A DNA stretch of 64,000 nt, taken from positions 476,738,557-476,802,556 of the forward strand of contig CM046876.1 of the NCBI GenBank assembly GCA_025667525.1, given 5' to 3'. This document shows, piece by piece, positions 43,841 through 55,877 of this stretch. A program made the translations under genes and the position numbers. The notes under the pieces are model-generated. The model had not been told where the DNA came from, made no database searches, and worked only from the letters and a program-made list of their open reading frames with translations. The stretch is from Glebionis coronaria (lineage: Eukaryota > Streptophyta > Magnoliopsida > Asterales > Asteraceae). Numbering within the stretch: the first letter of the stretch is position 1; the number at the start of each line of letters is the position of its first letter.

Positions 43841-46693
43841 ATCTCCCCCTAAGGGAGGTCACTCCAAACAAGGGTGTTACCCGAGTTACAATAATAAAAT
43901 AAACCTAGCATACTATGCTTGTCTTGAGCTCGTAGTCTTCGTCTTTCTTTTGTTTTTCTTTTCAGGTGAACATCCTGATGTGATCTTTGATATCAATCTT
44001 GAGCATTAATCTTTTGCCTTGATCTTGTGCATCCTTCGCTTGTGATCTTCGCCTCTTCGTGACACCATGTCCCACATACTTATACCTTCGTAATTCTTGA
44101 AAGCGTCAGAGTTCGATACAGCGGAAGACTTAACTTTTAGGCTTTCTTGAATTAGATGAGGTATTAAGTGCATAAAGTATAAGCATGCGGGGACGACTTC
44201 TTCTTGGATTCCTCAACGCCACCGTCTTCAAATGCCGCAACATAAGTAGACACGAACAAAATGGTTTTGAACATTTTATTCTAATTCGGTAGCATTTTAC
44301 CTCCGGTCGGTGAAGACCATTGGACGATATAAAATATCGTACTTATGGCAGGTAGATTTAAATAAAAATCTCCTTGACAAGATTTCGCGGGTAAACCCGT
44401 TCTCTTTACTCGACCGTCCAAAGCTGAATGCGAACGTAAAGAGTGAATCATTTGGATAAAATTATCCGTATGATTGAAGCCGTCAATTCTGATTCTTGGA
44501 ACAAGTTTGATTCATTAAAGAATCGCACCATCGTTGCTTTCCAGTGGTCACGAGCTTGATTCATATTGAATCTTGCAAGTTACCTACCAAGTGCTGTTTA
44601 AGGTTAACACTAGAAGGATTTCCACTCATCACTGTGAACACGAAGGTATCACTTTGAGTGTTCTAGCAAGATCACTAAGATATTGCGTAGAGGCCTGGAA
44701 CGTGTTTATTTAGTTAAGAATTAAACCACTGTTGCTTTCCAGTTATCACAAGCTTGATTCATACAGAATCGCACAAGTCACCTACCATGAGCTTTTTGAT
44801 ATTCTCTCAAGAAGGATTTCCATCTTCATTGTAAATACTTTTGTATTACTCGGATGTTCAGGCAAGATCGTGAAGATTTTGCGTAGGACTCTTAATATCT
44901 TTCTTACTTTTCACAGTGTGTGAAGAAGCAAGGAAATATGGAACTGTGTCATAATGAGATATTTGATGATCTCAAATGGCTCTAGACTTGATCGTGCACT
45001 TTGGATTTTAGTGATTGGAGGCTGGATAAGAGTGCCACCATTTCAATACCAATTTACTCGGAGTGAATAAATCGATAGATAACGCGTTGTCTCCGTGTGA
45101 TTAAAACAAATACCTTTTGAGAGATATCTGATTTAGCTGGGATGGGTTGTGCATTGCACCACTGGGTCCATGATGTTTATCTTCAATATCGAGCATAATT
45201 AAAAATGATCTCAATAGCATATGTGTTGACCTGGTTTCTGCCTAAGGTTGTCAGGAGGGCTTCTTTCTTTACACCCTTTATCTTTACAATTCTTTTTCAT
45301 TCTTCAACCCCTTCAATGCTTACCAATATGTCATAACTAGCATCTTGTTATGATTTTTCCAGTGCTAACTTAAGTACTTGGTCGGCATTCAGCTACGTTC
45401 ACAATCTTTCCCCATCTTTTCTAAGGACTGCTATTTCTAGCTATGGAATGTCCTTGGGAAGATTCCTCCGGTTCTAGAAGAATCATTGGACTTAACCTAT
45501 CCTACCATACTTATGTCACCACAATCTTCATCGTCGTGAAATAAATGGGTTTTGGGTAAGTATATGTCACCATGAAAATCCATTTTGATATGCAAATCCG
45601 TTTTGCTCCCCCTTAACATATGCCATGATATTCGAAAATATTTCGCATGTGTCGGGATGAGCCAGCACATTAAGTCAAACCATTTGTGATAATTTCCCCT
45701 ATTAAATCACATTTTCTCCCCCAAATTAAAAATATTAACCCAATCGTTGTTTTTAATATCAATTGATTTAATGAAGTTTAACAAAGGTTTTGGGAAGAAA
45801 AATGAAAGTCCGTTTTATCTTCATGATACCAAATGTATGAGATATGGTACCGATTTGTAACATGATCACATAATCACCATATTAGAAAAAATTGACAAGG
45901 TTGGACCTGATTGATGAGAACATCATATGATAAGATCAAATGGTTCTTGTCGGCATATGTTGGTCGCCTCGTCACGTCTGAAGTCATCTCTTGACACCAC
46001 ATGTACGATTGGTATTGTTGTCTTGACACCACTTAGTGAGCTTGGTACGTTCGGCAACGAAGATTCTGAATGCTTGACAATTGCTCCCCCTCAATTGTTG
46101 ACCCGTGTTCTATTGAAAGAGCTGTAGTAGTCGGTTGAGTAGTCGCATCGTCGAGTATGTAGATACCAATTGTATATTGCTATGGTTGTAGAGATGATAA
46201 CTTCATAAAAACAAGACTTCTCTTGTTTTAACAAATAAATGCACTGAATCGTACATATATTCGTGTTAGATTATGTTATAACGTAAATACAATCCCTTAC
46301 ATGGTTATAAATAAACCATGCCCGAGAAAATTAATTCCTGTTGTTGAGCCAAAGCTTTCATAAGAAATACTTGACTTTAATAAGAAAACCGGGTGGCAGT
46401 CGGAAATAACTACAAGCCATATAGGCATGTTTTATGAAATATTTACAACTTTTGTACGAACTCTATTTATGGCGCCGTGTCAATATTAATCAACATTTCT
46501 AAGGCCGTAAATATTATCGTACCAAAAGACATGCCTTTGAAAAATAAAGTAAAAATATTTTTGGATTTTTCTAGATTTTTCAATTTTTATGGTTTTTATA
46601 TGGTTTTATATTTTTGTATTTTGCTTTTGAGGATAAAACTATAAACAATGTATACAGATGATCACCAAGGATACGGAGAATAGTTTACCACCA
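43841..46693 (-). other. Copia F long 3' region
   Basis: Non-coding. It contains purine tracts GGGGGAGAAAATGTGATT (about 45705-45722) and AAGGGGGAGCAAAAC (about 45605), matching those of copia D in sequence and order. No env-like or other reading frame is supported. A TGGCGCCG word at 46472 is considered chance. Confidence 0.6.
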
Positions 46694-47543
46694 CTATTCT
46701 TTCGCTTCATCTGCCAGTTCCTTTAGAGCCTCAGGCGAGAAAGTTCTCATTCCTAGCTTGTCGGCCAAAAATTCCATTCAATCGCGATCTAAAGCCTTCG
46801 TGAAAATATCCGCCAATTGATACTCAGATCGGACAAAGTAAAGCTCGATCACTCCATTTTCCACTTGCTCCTTGATAAAGTGGTAGCGAATGTCAATATG
46901 CTTCGACCTGTAGAATTGAACATTGTTGCAGCATAAGGCAATTGCACTCTTGTTGTCACAGTACATCGGAATTTTGTTGAAATCTAGACTATAGTCGGTT
47001 AATTGCGATCTCATCCAAAGAACTTGAGCACAGCAACCGGACATAGCTATGTATTCTGCTTCCGTACTTGAAAATGCAGCGCTTTTCTGCCTTTTCGATG
47101 CCCAACTGATTAGTCGATCTCCTAGTAATTGCAAAGTTCCACTCGTGCTACGCCTTGTATCTTGACAACACGCGTGATCCGCATCTGCATATGCCATAAG
47201 TGCAATAGAAGAGTCCTCGAATACCAAAGTCCCCGATTAATGGTTCCTTTAAAATACTGAAAGATCCGTTTAACAGTTGCTAAGCGTAACTCAGTAGGCC
47301 TAGTTTGATACCGATCACACATACATATAGCAAACTGAAGGTCGGGTCGACTAGATGTGATATACATAAGGGTACCGATCATTCCACGATAAAGTGTGGG
47401 ATCAACGGCAACTCCGTGTGGATCTGCATCAAGCTTAGTTCGTTCCACCATTGGAGTATCCAGGGGGTCGCAAGATTCCATCTTATATTTCTTAAGAGAT
47501 TCAAGGGCGTACTTGGATTGATTGATAAAGATGCCTAATAAGT
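46694..47543 (-). pseudogene. Copia F RT C-terminus and RNase H
   Basis: Starts YLLGIFINQSKYALESLKKY, then CDPLDTPMVE, GMIGTLMYITSSRPDLQFA and VKRIFQYFKGT (RT connection). After a frame change near 47235, RNase H has [46 protein letters not shown] and [16 protein letters not shown]-type stop at 46778-46780 precedes the usual tail (FLADKLGMRTFSPEAL), which ends at TAG 46696-46694. Active-site carboxylates of RNase H are present, but upstream RT is missing. Confidence 0.85.
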
Positions 47544-50305
47544 ATGTAAACACTTATCCTTTTGCCACTAAAATCAAGGAAAAACAAGAGCTAATCATGT
47601 GTTTATTATCGTAAAAATCGGAATTACGCGTGGTTTTGTGTTTTTGTGTAAAATAGGTACAAATGATCAAAAGAAGAGAAAACACGGGATTTCACGGTCA
47701 AATGTTGAAGAAAAGTCCAAAAAGAGACGAAGAAAAAGTCAAAAGACCAAAAGTGTGCCCAAGTTCACGAAAACCGGCAATTCGACACGGTTTTGAAGAA
47801 ATGATCAACAAAGCCAAATTTGAGCTCGATTTCTAGTGGATTTAATTTTACGAAGATTTCAAGCCAAGTGGGTCCCACATTCGGGTTAATGGGCTCAAAA
47901 GCCCATTTGGAGTTATCAGAGTGCTAAAGTTATTTTATAAAAGCCAATTAAGGCCCAATTAAAACCCTTTGGTTAATAATGACGGATTGGAAAACAAAAT
48001 GGGCTCAAGCCCATTACACAAAAAGAAAAGGGGTGGTTACATTGTATTTAACATGAATGATTTATTTTACACGCTACACTCAGTCAACCCACAAAACAAT
48101 TACTCACCCTCACCTCACACATGGTTACTTTTCGTTAACAACAAGAAGGAGTCAAACTCCTTGGTCAACCCCACCACACACGTGTTAAGTAAACACCACA
48201 ACCTTACCCACTCACTTTTTCTAAAACGTATTTTATTTTCACCCACCCTATTTATCTCTATTCGATAAAAACAAAGAACCCTCTTACTGTTTATCTTCCT
48301 TCTTTCTCTCCCATTTTTACACAGCCACCATCAAACCCTAATTTACCATTAGACCAAAAATTACCACTGAAAAATTGGGGCTTTTAATCTAAGTGTGTAA
48401 TTCACACACTTGGGGATTAAATCCCCAAGTTTTTCGCAGCAAACACCCACAAGGTGGTCCTCATCTCTCTCCGACGTGGCCTATCCTTGACTTGTGATTG
48501 GCCAATACACCTCTCCATATCCCCTCCACCCAATTAAAAGCCTCCACATCCACCAACTAACACAACAAACACAAATCACTGCCACGAGGGCAATCCGTGA
48601 CTCATGAGTTGATTTCAACAGTTGATTTGAAGAGAAGAGAGAGAAGAGAAGATTTAAGGGCCAAGATTGAATGCTTAATGATGAAGCTATGAAGAGGGTT
48701 TCCAGGGTTTCTCCTATAAAAACCCCATCATTATGTGTAATTCAGGAGCACTTTTTCTTTATTTTTAATTTTCAGCAAATTAGTTTAGGGTTATTGTAAT
48801 TTTTTAAATTCCAGTATTTGTAATTTCCTTTATTATTAATGAAAAGCAATTTTTAATTAATCTAGTCTCTTTTTTTTATTTCCAATCTAATTTTTATTTC
48901 AATCTTTAAATCTGTGTTTTTTTATTACTGTTACCGTTCGAGGTTTATTATAATTGATATAATATAAAAAAAAGAAATAGAAAGAAAGTGATAAATATCT
49001 TTCCCCACTGGGAAGATAAAAGGCTACTGTTCATTTGGATGCCATTTGGTTCGAGAGCTTTGTGGTTGGATTCGAGATGATTAATGGTGGTGTTTGCTTC
49101 GGTTCATAAGGGGGTTCAGCACCACCCTTCATCACAACGGTTTCTCCAAAAGGTTCTCAATCTCTTTTTAATATTTTGTTAAGTTTTTATTTAGTTTAAG
49201 TCTAATCTGCTTATGTTCAGTTTACTGCTTGTTTTCATTTGCGTATTTAGTAACTATTTAGGCTTCAGTTTGTTTTTTTATTATTTATTTTTTTTATTCG
49301 TATTGTTTAGATCTGCTTACTTTAATACGTTACTGTTTGATTTTGTTTTATGCTTGCAAGTTTTATTTACCTGTTAGTTTTCTTTACTGTGTGGAATAGG
49401 ATTTATTAAATCTGCTAGTATTTTATTAAATTTCAGTATTTGTTTGGATTTCAGTAGTGTAATATTTAATCTGCCTTTTTGCTTATTTGGTTTTTCAGCT
49501 TATTAAGTAATTGCTTATTTGCTTTTCTATTTGTCTTATTGGTTATATTCTATCTTATCTGTTTTGTTAGTACTGATGTGGCCACAGATTCTATTAATCT
49601 GTTGGTTCCAATATATAAGTTCCAAAAAAAGTAAAAAGAATATATAACCAATTTTCGTCTGTCCAGGGATTCGATCCCTAGACCTCTCACACACAAGTCC
49701 ACACCATAACCACTTGATCTAGTACTACTTTTGAGTTTTATTAGGCAGCTTTTAATTAATATAGGTTTTTTATATTTTGTCAGTTTTAATTAGTTTAAAT
49801 CAAGTTGTAGATTTTAATTTTATTTAAAAAGTTTTATTTTAAGTTTTCTTAATGCAGTTTTAAATAAATATAAAAAGATAAAAAAATATATTTTATTTAA
49901 ATTACATTTATAATTTTAAATTAGTTTAAATTTTAGTTTAGGTTTTAAAATAGTTTTCATAAAAAGTCTTTGAAATAGTTTTATTTAAGATAGTATTAAT
50001 TAAGTTTTATTATAAAATATATTTCATTTAAAGTTTTTAAAAGTTTCTTTTATCTAGTTTTCAATCAAATTAGTTTTAAATTTTGTTTTAGTTTCAAAAT
50101 AGTGTTTATTTAAATTAGATTAAATTAGTTTTTTTTAATTGTTAATTAAATAGCTTTTATTTTAAATAGTTTTTAATTAGTTTAAAATACAAAAAGTTTT
50201 TAGACACCAAAAACAAATTAAGTCTTACGTTAATTGGAAATCAAATTCGAGTGAGTCGAGGAAAAACGAACTTTCATTGCATTAATTGGACTTAAAAACC
50301 CATAC
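47544..50305 (+). repeat. 5' LTR of element G
   Basis: Starts TGTAAACACTTATCC and ends near AACCCATACA just before the primer site. TATA-like CCTATAAAAACCCC lies at 48712. Hairpin ACACACTTGGGGATTAAATC / CCCCAAGT is near 48410. A long T-rich tract (49150-50200) and a tRNA-like motif (49658-49727) follow. The 3' copy is not in the window, so boundaries are inferred from context. Confidence 0.5.
49658..49727 (-). other. tRNA-like pseudogene in element G LTR
   Basis: On the minus strand a box A-like CAAGTGGTTATGG is followed by GGTCTAGGGATCGAATCCCTGG, a 5-bp T-arm with box B GGATCGAATCC. This is the best-preserved T-arm of the five tRNA-like motifs in the window. No acceptor stem is visible. Confidence 0.45.
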
Positions 50306-50313
50306 ATTAAAAT

Positions 50314-50326
50314 GGCGCCGCTGCCG
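50314..50326 (+). other. Putative tRNA-Asp-type primer binding site
   Basis: TGGCGCCGCTGCC matches the TGGCGCCGTTGCC primer site known from Athila-type elements with one difference. It sits between the inferred LTR end and the gag-like ORF. Confidence 0.5.
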
Positions 50327-50591
50327 CTTCGCTCGTTACGATTGACGATTTGTCGTGAGACGATTTGGATTTTGGGATCCGTTCGATTTTGAATGTTATT
50401 TTTCTTGTTAAAAAAATCAAAAGCATAAAAAAATCAAAAACTATAAAATACAAAAAAATTAAAAAAAAATCACAAAAGCAAATTCTTTCCTAAGATTTGC
50501 ACCAAAAAATTAAAAAATCAAAAAGTAATACTTTTCCTTAAGTATTACACCAAAAATATTAAGTATTATTGTTATTTCTTTCGACACTACC

Positions 50592-51273
50592 ATGGATAAT
50601 CGTCCGATTTGGGAAATATTGCAAGAAGAGCGTTATAAGATTATGTCTGAGGAGTGTTCGACTTGTGGTGGGCCTCATGCTTATTTTAATTGTGACAAAA
50701 CTTATGAGGAGGTTTATACTAATGAGGAAAGTATGTGTTATGATACTAATACTTATTTTGGCTCCCCTAGTTTTCCTACAACTAGTGACCCACCACAATA
50801 TGATCAATGGTTTTATGGGGAATTTCAAAATCAAGGGTTTTCAAATAATGAAGGTTTTTCAAATGAAAGAAATTTTCAAAACTATAATCAAGGGAGTATT
50901 TCACAAACTCAAATGGACTTGGTTCTACAAAAATTGACCGAACATGAGAAAATCATGGGAGAAATGCAAGAATCTACTAGACAAATGCAAGAGTCCACCG
51001 ATAGGAAATTCATGCTCATTTTAGAAACCTATCAAGATCAATTTGATATTGAGCCGTCTTTGAGAGTTGATATTGAGGCTAACACCACTACTAGTAGTGA
51101 TGTTCCCACTGTGGATCCTTCCATCTCTCCGCCAATAAAGGAGAGACAAGGCCCAGAGATTATCATGAGTTTTACTCACCCTCCGGTGTTGACACCCACG
51201 GATACTATTAGCTCTCCTCTTTCCTCACCTATTGAGGAAATTCCCGAGATTATACTTGAGCCTTCATTACCCA
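50592..51273 (+). CDS. Element G gag-like ORF, N-terminal part
   Basis: An open frame of 227 codons begins MDNRPIWEILQEERYKIMSE. A knuckle-like CSTCGGPHAYFNC (about residues 23-35) parallels the CETCGGPHFYLQC of the Athila gag at 42504-43508. A Gln/Asn/Phe-rich stretch (about 75-110), a predicted amphipathic helix (KLTEHEKIMGEMQESTRQMQ) and a Pro/Ser-rich tail follow. No Retrotrans_gag capsid core is present. The frame is cut by the Tekay insertion: its last codon starts at 51273, the last base of the target duplication, and continues in phase at 62602. Confidence 0.6.
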
Positions 51274-54247
51274 TGTAAAACCTGCATGCTTTTACCATGA
51301 ATATTACCCTTAAGATCGTACGTACTAGATTAAAACTTTCCTAATATAGCATGATTACGATTACGTGTTAGGATTTTATGTATTACGTACGTGTTAGAAC
51401 ACGATAAGTATTTACTACGCACGAGCACGTAATAATTATTTGACGATAATTAATCACGAACATGCGATCATGAAATCATGAACGTAATTAAAACACGAAC
51501 TATTATTAATTACGTATATATATTTATTATGAGCGTAATTAAATATATTAGATCACGATAATTACGTAACGAGAACACTTAAAACGCGAACACAAATAAT
51601 CACGAACGTATAACTTAACATCGAGACACGGAAAAAAGGTACGGGTACCCCAAGTGGGGCCCCCTACCCGCGGCTATAAGGGACAAATGGGCCAAGCCCA
51701 TTTGTAATTTTTACTAAAAGGGTTAAATAATTTTTACACTACTCATTTTTACATTTACAGAAGATTTTAGCAAAAACCTAAAACCCTCCTTCTCTTCTTT
51801 CTTTTGGCCGCCACCCTAAAAACACCACAAGGAGGTGGTTGTTGATCTTGGATCTTGGAATTTTAGTTGGTGATCGTGTTTGTTCTTCGTCCTTTTGATC
51901 CACGAATCCGGTAAATCCTTTTTAAACCTTTTCTTTTGATTTGATCTTTTAATAAATCAAGAACATGTTATGTTTTTTACAAAAACCTAATAAATAAACA
52001 TGGATCTAACATGAATTGAGGTTTAATAAAATCAAAAGTATGGTTTTAAGGGGTGTTTGTTTTGGCCGCAGCCTGCACCGAACCCGAAGGGGGTTTCGGT
52101 TTGGCCAACCGACCACCACCGAGACCATATGGTCCTGGTTGGTTGGTGTGGGTCCCACGGCAGCATCAATACACGGGGTACCCCGATTTGGTTCGGGGTA
52201 CGGTGTCGATTTCATGTCCGGTTCATGGTTTTAATTCTAGATCCGGTTCATGGTGTATGTTTAGTTTTATTTTTTTATGATCTTATGTTAAAAATTAAAT
52301 TAATAAAATGACATGATTAATTTAATAACATGACTTAGGTTATTTTAATTATTAATAATTATGAAATTAATTAACCTAAGTATTTTTATAATTTAGACTT
52401 ATAATTAATTAATTATTTAAAAACCATGATTATAATTAATTAATTAACATGACTTAGGTTAAATTATTAATAAATAATAATACATGTTTTAACCTAAGTA
52501 TTTAAATTTATTTAATTAAAAACATGTTATACTTTAATTAAGTATTTTAACCTATAGTTTAATTTAATTACATGAAATAATTATTAAACTATACATTATA
52601 TCATATGACTTAGAAAATAATCATGAAAACACTTAGGCTTATATACTTAGCTTATTTAACCAGCTTATTTCTAATTATGGAATCTTTCTATTTTTTGAAA
52701 CTTAATTAAATAAGGCAACTAATCTATTTATGGAAACCTTCTATTTTTAGAAACTTATTTATTTCAGGCAGCTAATCTATTTATGGAAACTTATTTAATT
52801 AAGGCAGCTGATCTATTTATGGAAACTTTTTATTTTTAGAAACTTATCTATTTTAAGCAGTAATTCTATTTTTAGAAACTTTCTATTTTTAGAAACTTTC
52901 TAGTTTTGGAAACTTTCTTATTTTTGTAACTTTCTATTTTTGGAAACTTTCTATTTTTGGAAAGTTTCTATTTTAGCAAACCGGCTATTTTTGGAAAGTT
53001 ACTTATTATTACAAAGTAAGTATAATAATGCATGAAATACCAGAAATACTTAATCAGATTAAACAGAATATAAGATAAACACAGTTAAAGGCTTTAAAAC
53101 AGTAAAACATGGTAAGAACACATAAAATAAGCTAAGACATGACATAAAACCAGCTACGTATTTAGTAAGCAGCTACTTATTCATGTATGTATTTATGTAG
53201 CACTAGTGATACGGAAGTAGGATTCCTCTCAGTTCATCTTCTTCGTTCACTGGACATAAGGTACGGATTCTCGTCCTTTCAGTATGGACATTCTTTCCTT
53301 ATTAGGATTCCTCGTATGCAGCCAAATGTTTCCCGTAGTGTAAGTTACGTGTTTGATTGCTTATGTTTAATTAAGATTACCTATAGCCATATACATGCAT
53401 GACCAGTTTCACCTAGTTATGGAGGTACCATAACCATAACATTAGAGGCACTGATGTTATGACTTCACCACGGCGGAGTGATTGCTCGTGGCGTCCCTTC
53501 AGCTTTTGGCCATTTATATTATATTCATCATGTGGGGCGTATGGGTGCATCCTAGTTACATGTTTTCAGTCAGGATTTCATGGTGAATGTGGTGTGTGCC
53601 TTGCATCCTTCACAAGGAGCTGATCCCTCCTACCTAAAAACCAGTATATTAAATTAGAGGCAGCCCCTCTAATTTGCATGATGAGGTCACCCCTCCAAGT
53701 ATTCATGCACGGTGGATTTTCATGACCTATATTGGCTAATGGTAAAATATGACAAAAAGTTTTTTTACAAGATAAACATAAGACTTTTCAAACTATTAAA
53801 CCAGTTTTATCAAGACTTAACCAGGTTACTCGGGACTTAGTTTTATTCCGCTGTTATATGTTATATGCTTATCCTATTCATGCTTTATTGTACATCCGTG
53901 CACTGAGCGTATTTGCTCAGCCGTTTTCCTTTTCTATGTTCCCAAAACGGCAGGTACTCAGGGACGCTCGTAGACACTAAGAGTACGTGCATATGGACTG
54001 GAAGCTGTCTAGCCTTCTTTACTTTATGCATTTCCTTTCTTATGATACATTTGATATGGACATTGTTTAGTCCTTTCCTTTACTATACTTATGTTTGTGT
54101 GTGATGTGCTTTACTTTTGGACTACCGATGTTTGATTCCGGTATTTTCCTTTTATGGTCAAGTAATGTTTAGACATTTTTCCTTGTATGCTTTGATGACA
54201 CGCCATAATTGCATGTGACATTTCCATTATCAAAATGGGGTGTTACA
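51274..54247 (+). repeat. 5' LTR of Tekay-like element
   Basis: 2974 bp. It contains a GC-rich segment (52040-52235), a 17-bp GGAAACTTTCTATTTTT array (about 52680-52990) and a perfect 10-bp-stem hairpin (53651-53675). It differs in length from the 3' LTR by 51 bp, equal to three repeat units. Confidence 0.93.
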
Positions 54248-54251
54248 ATTA

Positions 54252-54263
54252 TGGTATCAGAGC
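54252..54263 (+). other. Primer binding site (tRNA-iMet)
   Basis: TGGTATCAGAGC, complementary to the 3' end of initiator-Met tRNA, four bases after the 5' LTR. Confidence 0.9.
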
Positions 54264-54703
54264 CAAGGCTTCGACCTGTAGGCTCTCAAATATGACTTAT
54301 GATTAGTGGGTAGTCACTACGGTCTTCCTAGAACTGACAGTTGTTTTCATGCATTCATCATTTTTAAGCATACATATACATGTCATTGTCGCAGATTTTT
54401 GACTAAGTAATGGTTGGTACAAGACTGGCCCTATTTAGTCACATGTGTTTTATCGAAACTTTTAAATTTGGGACCGACCCATAGGCGTCCCCTCGCTATG
54501 TCTTTTGTTTTGGGTGAACTGACCAGAGGCGTTCACTCTTGAGCATACAAAAGTTTTCATAAAACTGCATCATGCATTCATACACAAAATTTTCTTGCAT
54601 AAATTTTTTCTCGTGAAATTTTAGTATAAATTTTTTTCATGTATATATATATATATTTTATGTTTTGATCTGTTTAATCATATGTTTTATGTTAAACTGT
54701 CAG
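54264..54703 (+). other. Tekay-like leader, no gene
   Basis: A 440-nt untranslated leader. It ends in a U-rich, acceptor-like AAACTGTCAG immediately before the gag ATG, so a further leader intron is possible; I cannot pick a donor with confidence. Confidence 0.4.
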
Positions 54704-55431
54704 ATGGTTCTCACGCGCGAACAGGAGCAGCTCAATGCTGCAATTCAGGCCGCTATGCAAGCTTTGCTTCCTCAACTGAGGAATGACATCAGGGCTGAAG
54801 TTCAAGCTGCCAACAATCAGCAGCATAATCAGGCACCTCCTCCCCCTCCTCTAGTGACATTAGCAGTATGGCTGGAGAGATTCAACAAGCTCCGCCCTCG
54901 AGCTTTTGAGAAGACAGATAGCCCCAGCGATGCTGAAAGCTGGTTGGCTCACATCGAGAAGATTTTCAATGCCATGGGCTGTGACCCCGCATACAAGGCG
55001 AGGTTGGCATGCTATCGGCTCGAAGGCGATGTGCTTAACTGGTGGTTAGCATTGATGCAGTCTGAAGGTGGTGACGAGTGGGTTGCTGGTTTGACTTGGG
55101 CTCAGTTCAAGGACAGGGTGATGGAGCAGTTCTTTCTCAAGGCTAAGCAAGACAAGCTCAAGAGAGAATACCATGGGATCCGACAGAGAGCTGGGGAGAA
55201 TAGCAACGAGTTTATGCAGCGCTTTCTTCGCTTAGTTGGTTTCCTTGGTGCGGCAGCAGGTACTCCTGAAGAGCAGGCACATCACTTTAGATAGGCTCTT
55301 TGCACATCGGTCGCAAACAATCTGGTGTGTGCTACGTTCAACACTATAGCACAAGTGGACGATGCAGCACGTAAGCTGGAGATGCTGCAGGAGAGAGATG
55401 AGTTCGGGGAAGCTGAAAGACCCGACAAGAG

Positions 55432-55513
55432 GTAAAACATTCGTATTCAAGCGGTGACCAATCCGTATACTTTCCATATGTCAATTATTCATCTCTTTAA
55501 ATGTATCTTCCAG
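55432..55513 (+). other. Gag intron 1 (82 bp, phase 2)
   Basis: AG|GTAAAACATT...TATCTTCCAG|GC. U-rich, with an in-frame TAA one base into the donor. Length is not a multiple of three. The same intron is present at 63645-63726 in the second copy. Confidence 0.75.
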
Positions 55514-55663
55514 GCAGAAAACTGGGGACCGGTCTCAGCCGACTACTCAGCAGCAGCCTCATCAGCCCAAGGGAAACGGTCAGACTAACGACAGTTCTGC
55601 TACGGATAGGCGTGGCGGTAATGATAATTACCGTAACAACGCTGGGCACTCCAACAGCAGCAG

Positions 55664-55739
55664 GTCCTAATACTTACGCAATTCCTTATGATTTCATGTT
55701 ATAACTCATATTCTGACACTTTAGCAAAACTTCTACCAG
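55664..55739 (+). other. Gag intron 2 (76 bp, phase 2)
   Basis: AG|GTCCTAATAC...ACTTCTACCAG|GA. U-rich with branch-like TTCTGAC. The donor GTCCTA is weaker than consensus. Retained reading hits TAA at once. Also present at 63877-63952. Confidence 0.7.
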
Positions 55740-55804
55740 GAACCATGGAAACGGTAGGGACCAGAACCAGAGAGGTTCGCAGCCTAGCCGTCCAGCTATC
55801 ATTG

Positions 55805-55877
55805 GTATTCAATCTTACGATTATCCGCTTTGTCCTTTGTACCCAATTATCATGTCTTATGTAAAATGTTTCATCAG
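55805..55877 (+). other. Gag intron 3 (73 bp, phase 1)
   Basis: TTG|GTATTCAATC...TTTCATCAG|GT. U-rich and GT-AG. Splicing joins ..PAII to GSQPAR in frame with the zinc knuckle. Confidence 0.72.

Larger units (their letters stand above)
43512..47543 (-). mobile_element. Ty1/copia element F, 3' part
   Basis: On the minus strand the order is RT C-terminus, RNase H (47543-46694), a 2.85-kb 3' region and a 3' LTR (43840-43512). The remainder of the element is cut at about 47543 by an Athila-like LTR. Its 3' region is homologous to copia D, but the LTR sequences differ considerably, so the two are sister subfamilies. Confidence 0.75.

Noticed and set aside
46472..46483. TGGCGCCGTGTC resembling a tRNA-Asp primer binding site
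   Set aside because: It lies in the 3' region of minus-strand copia F, which aligns with copia D there; no LTR end precedes it.
48060..48268. Plus-strand frame with a hydrophobic C-terminus in the element G LTR
   Set aside because: It lies in the U3-like, low-complexity part of the LTR without homologous features; no coding evidence.
49658..49727. A functional tRNA gene
   Set aside because: T-arm and box B are good, but no acceptor stem, D-arm or anticodon arm can be folded by eye, so it is listed only as a tRNA-like relic.
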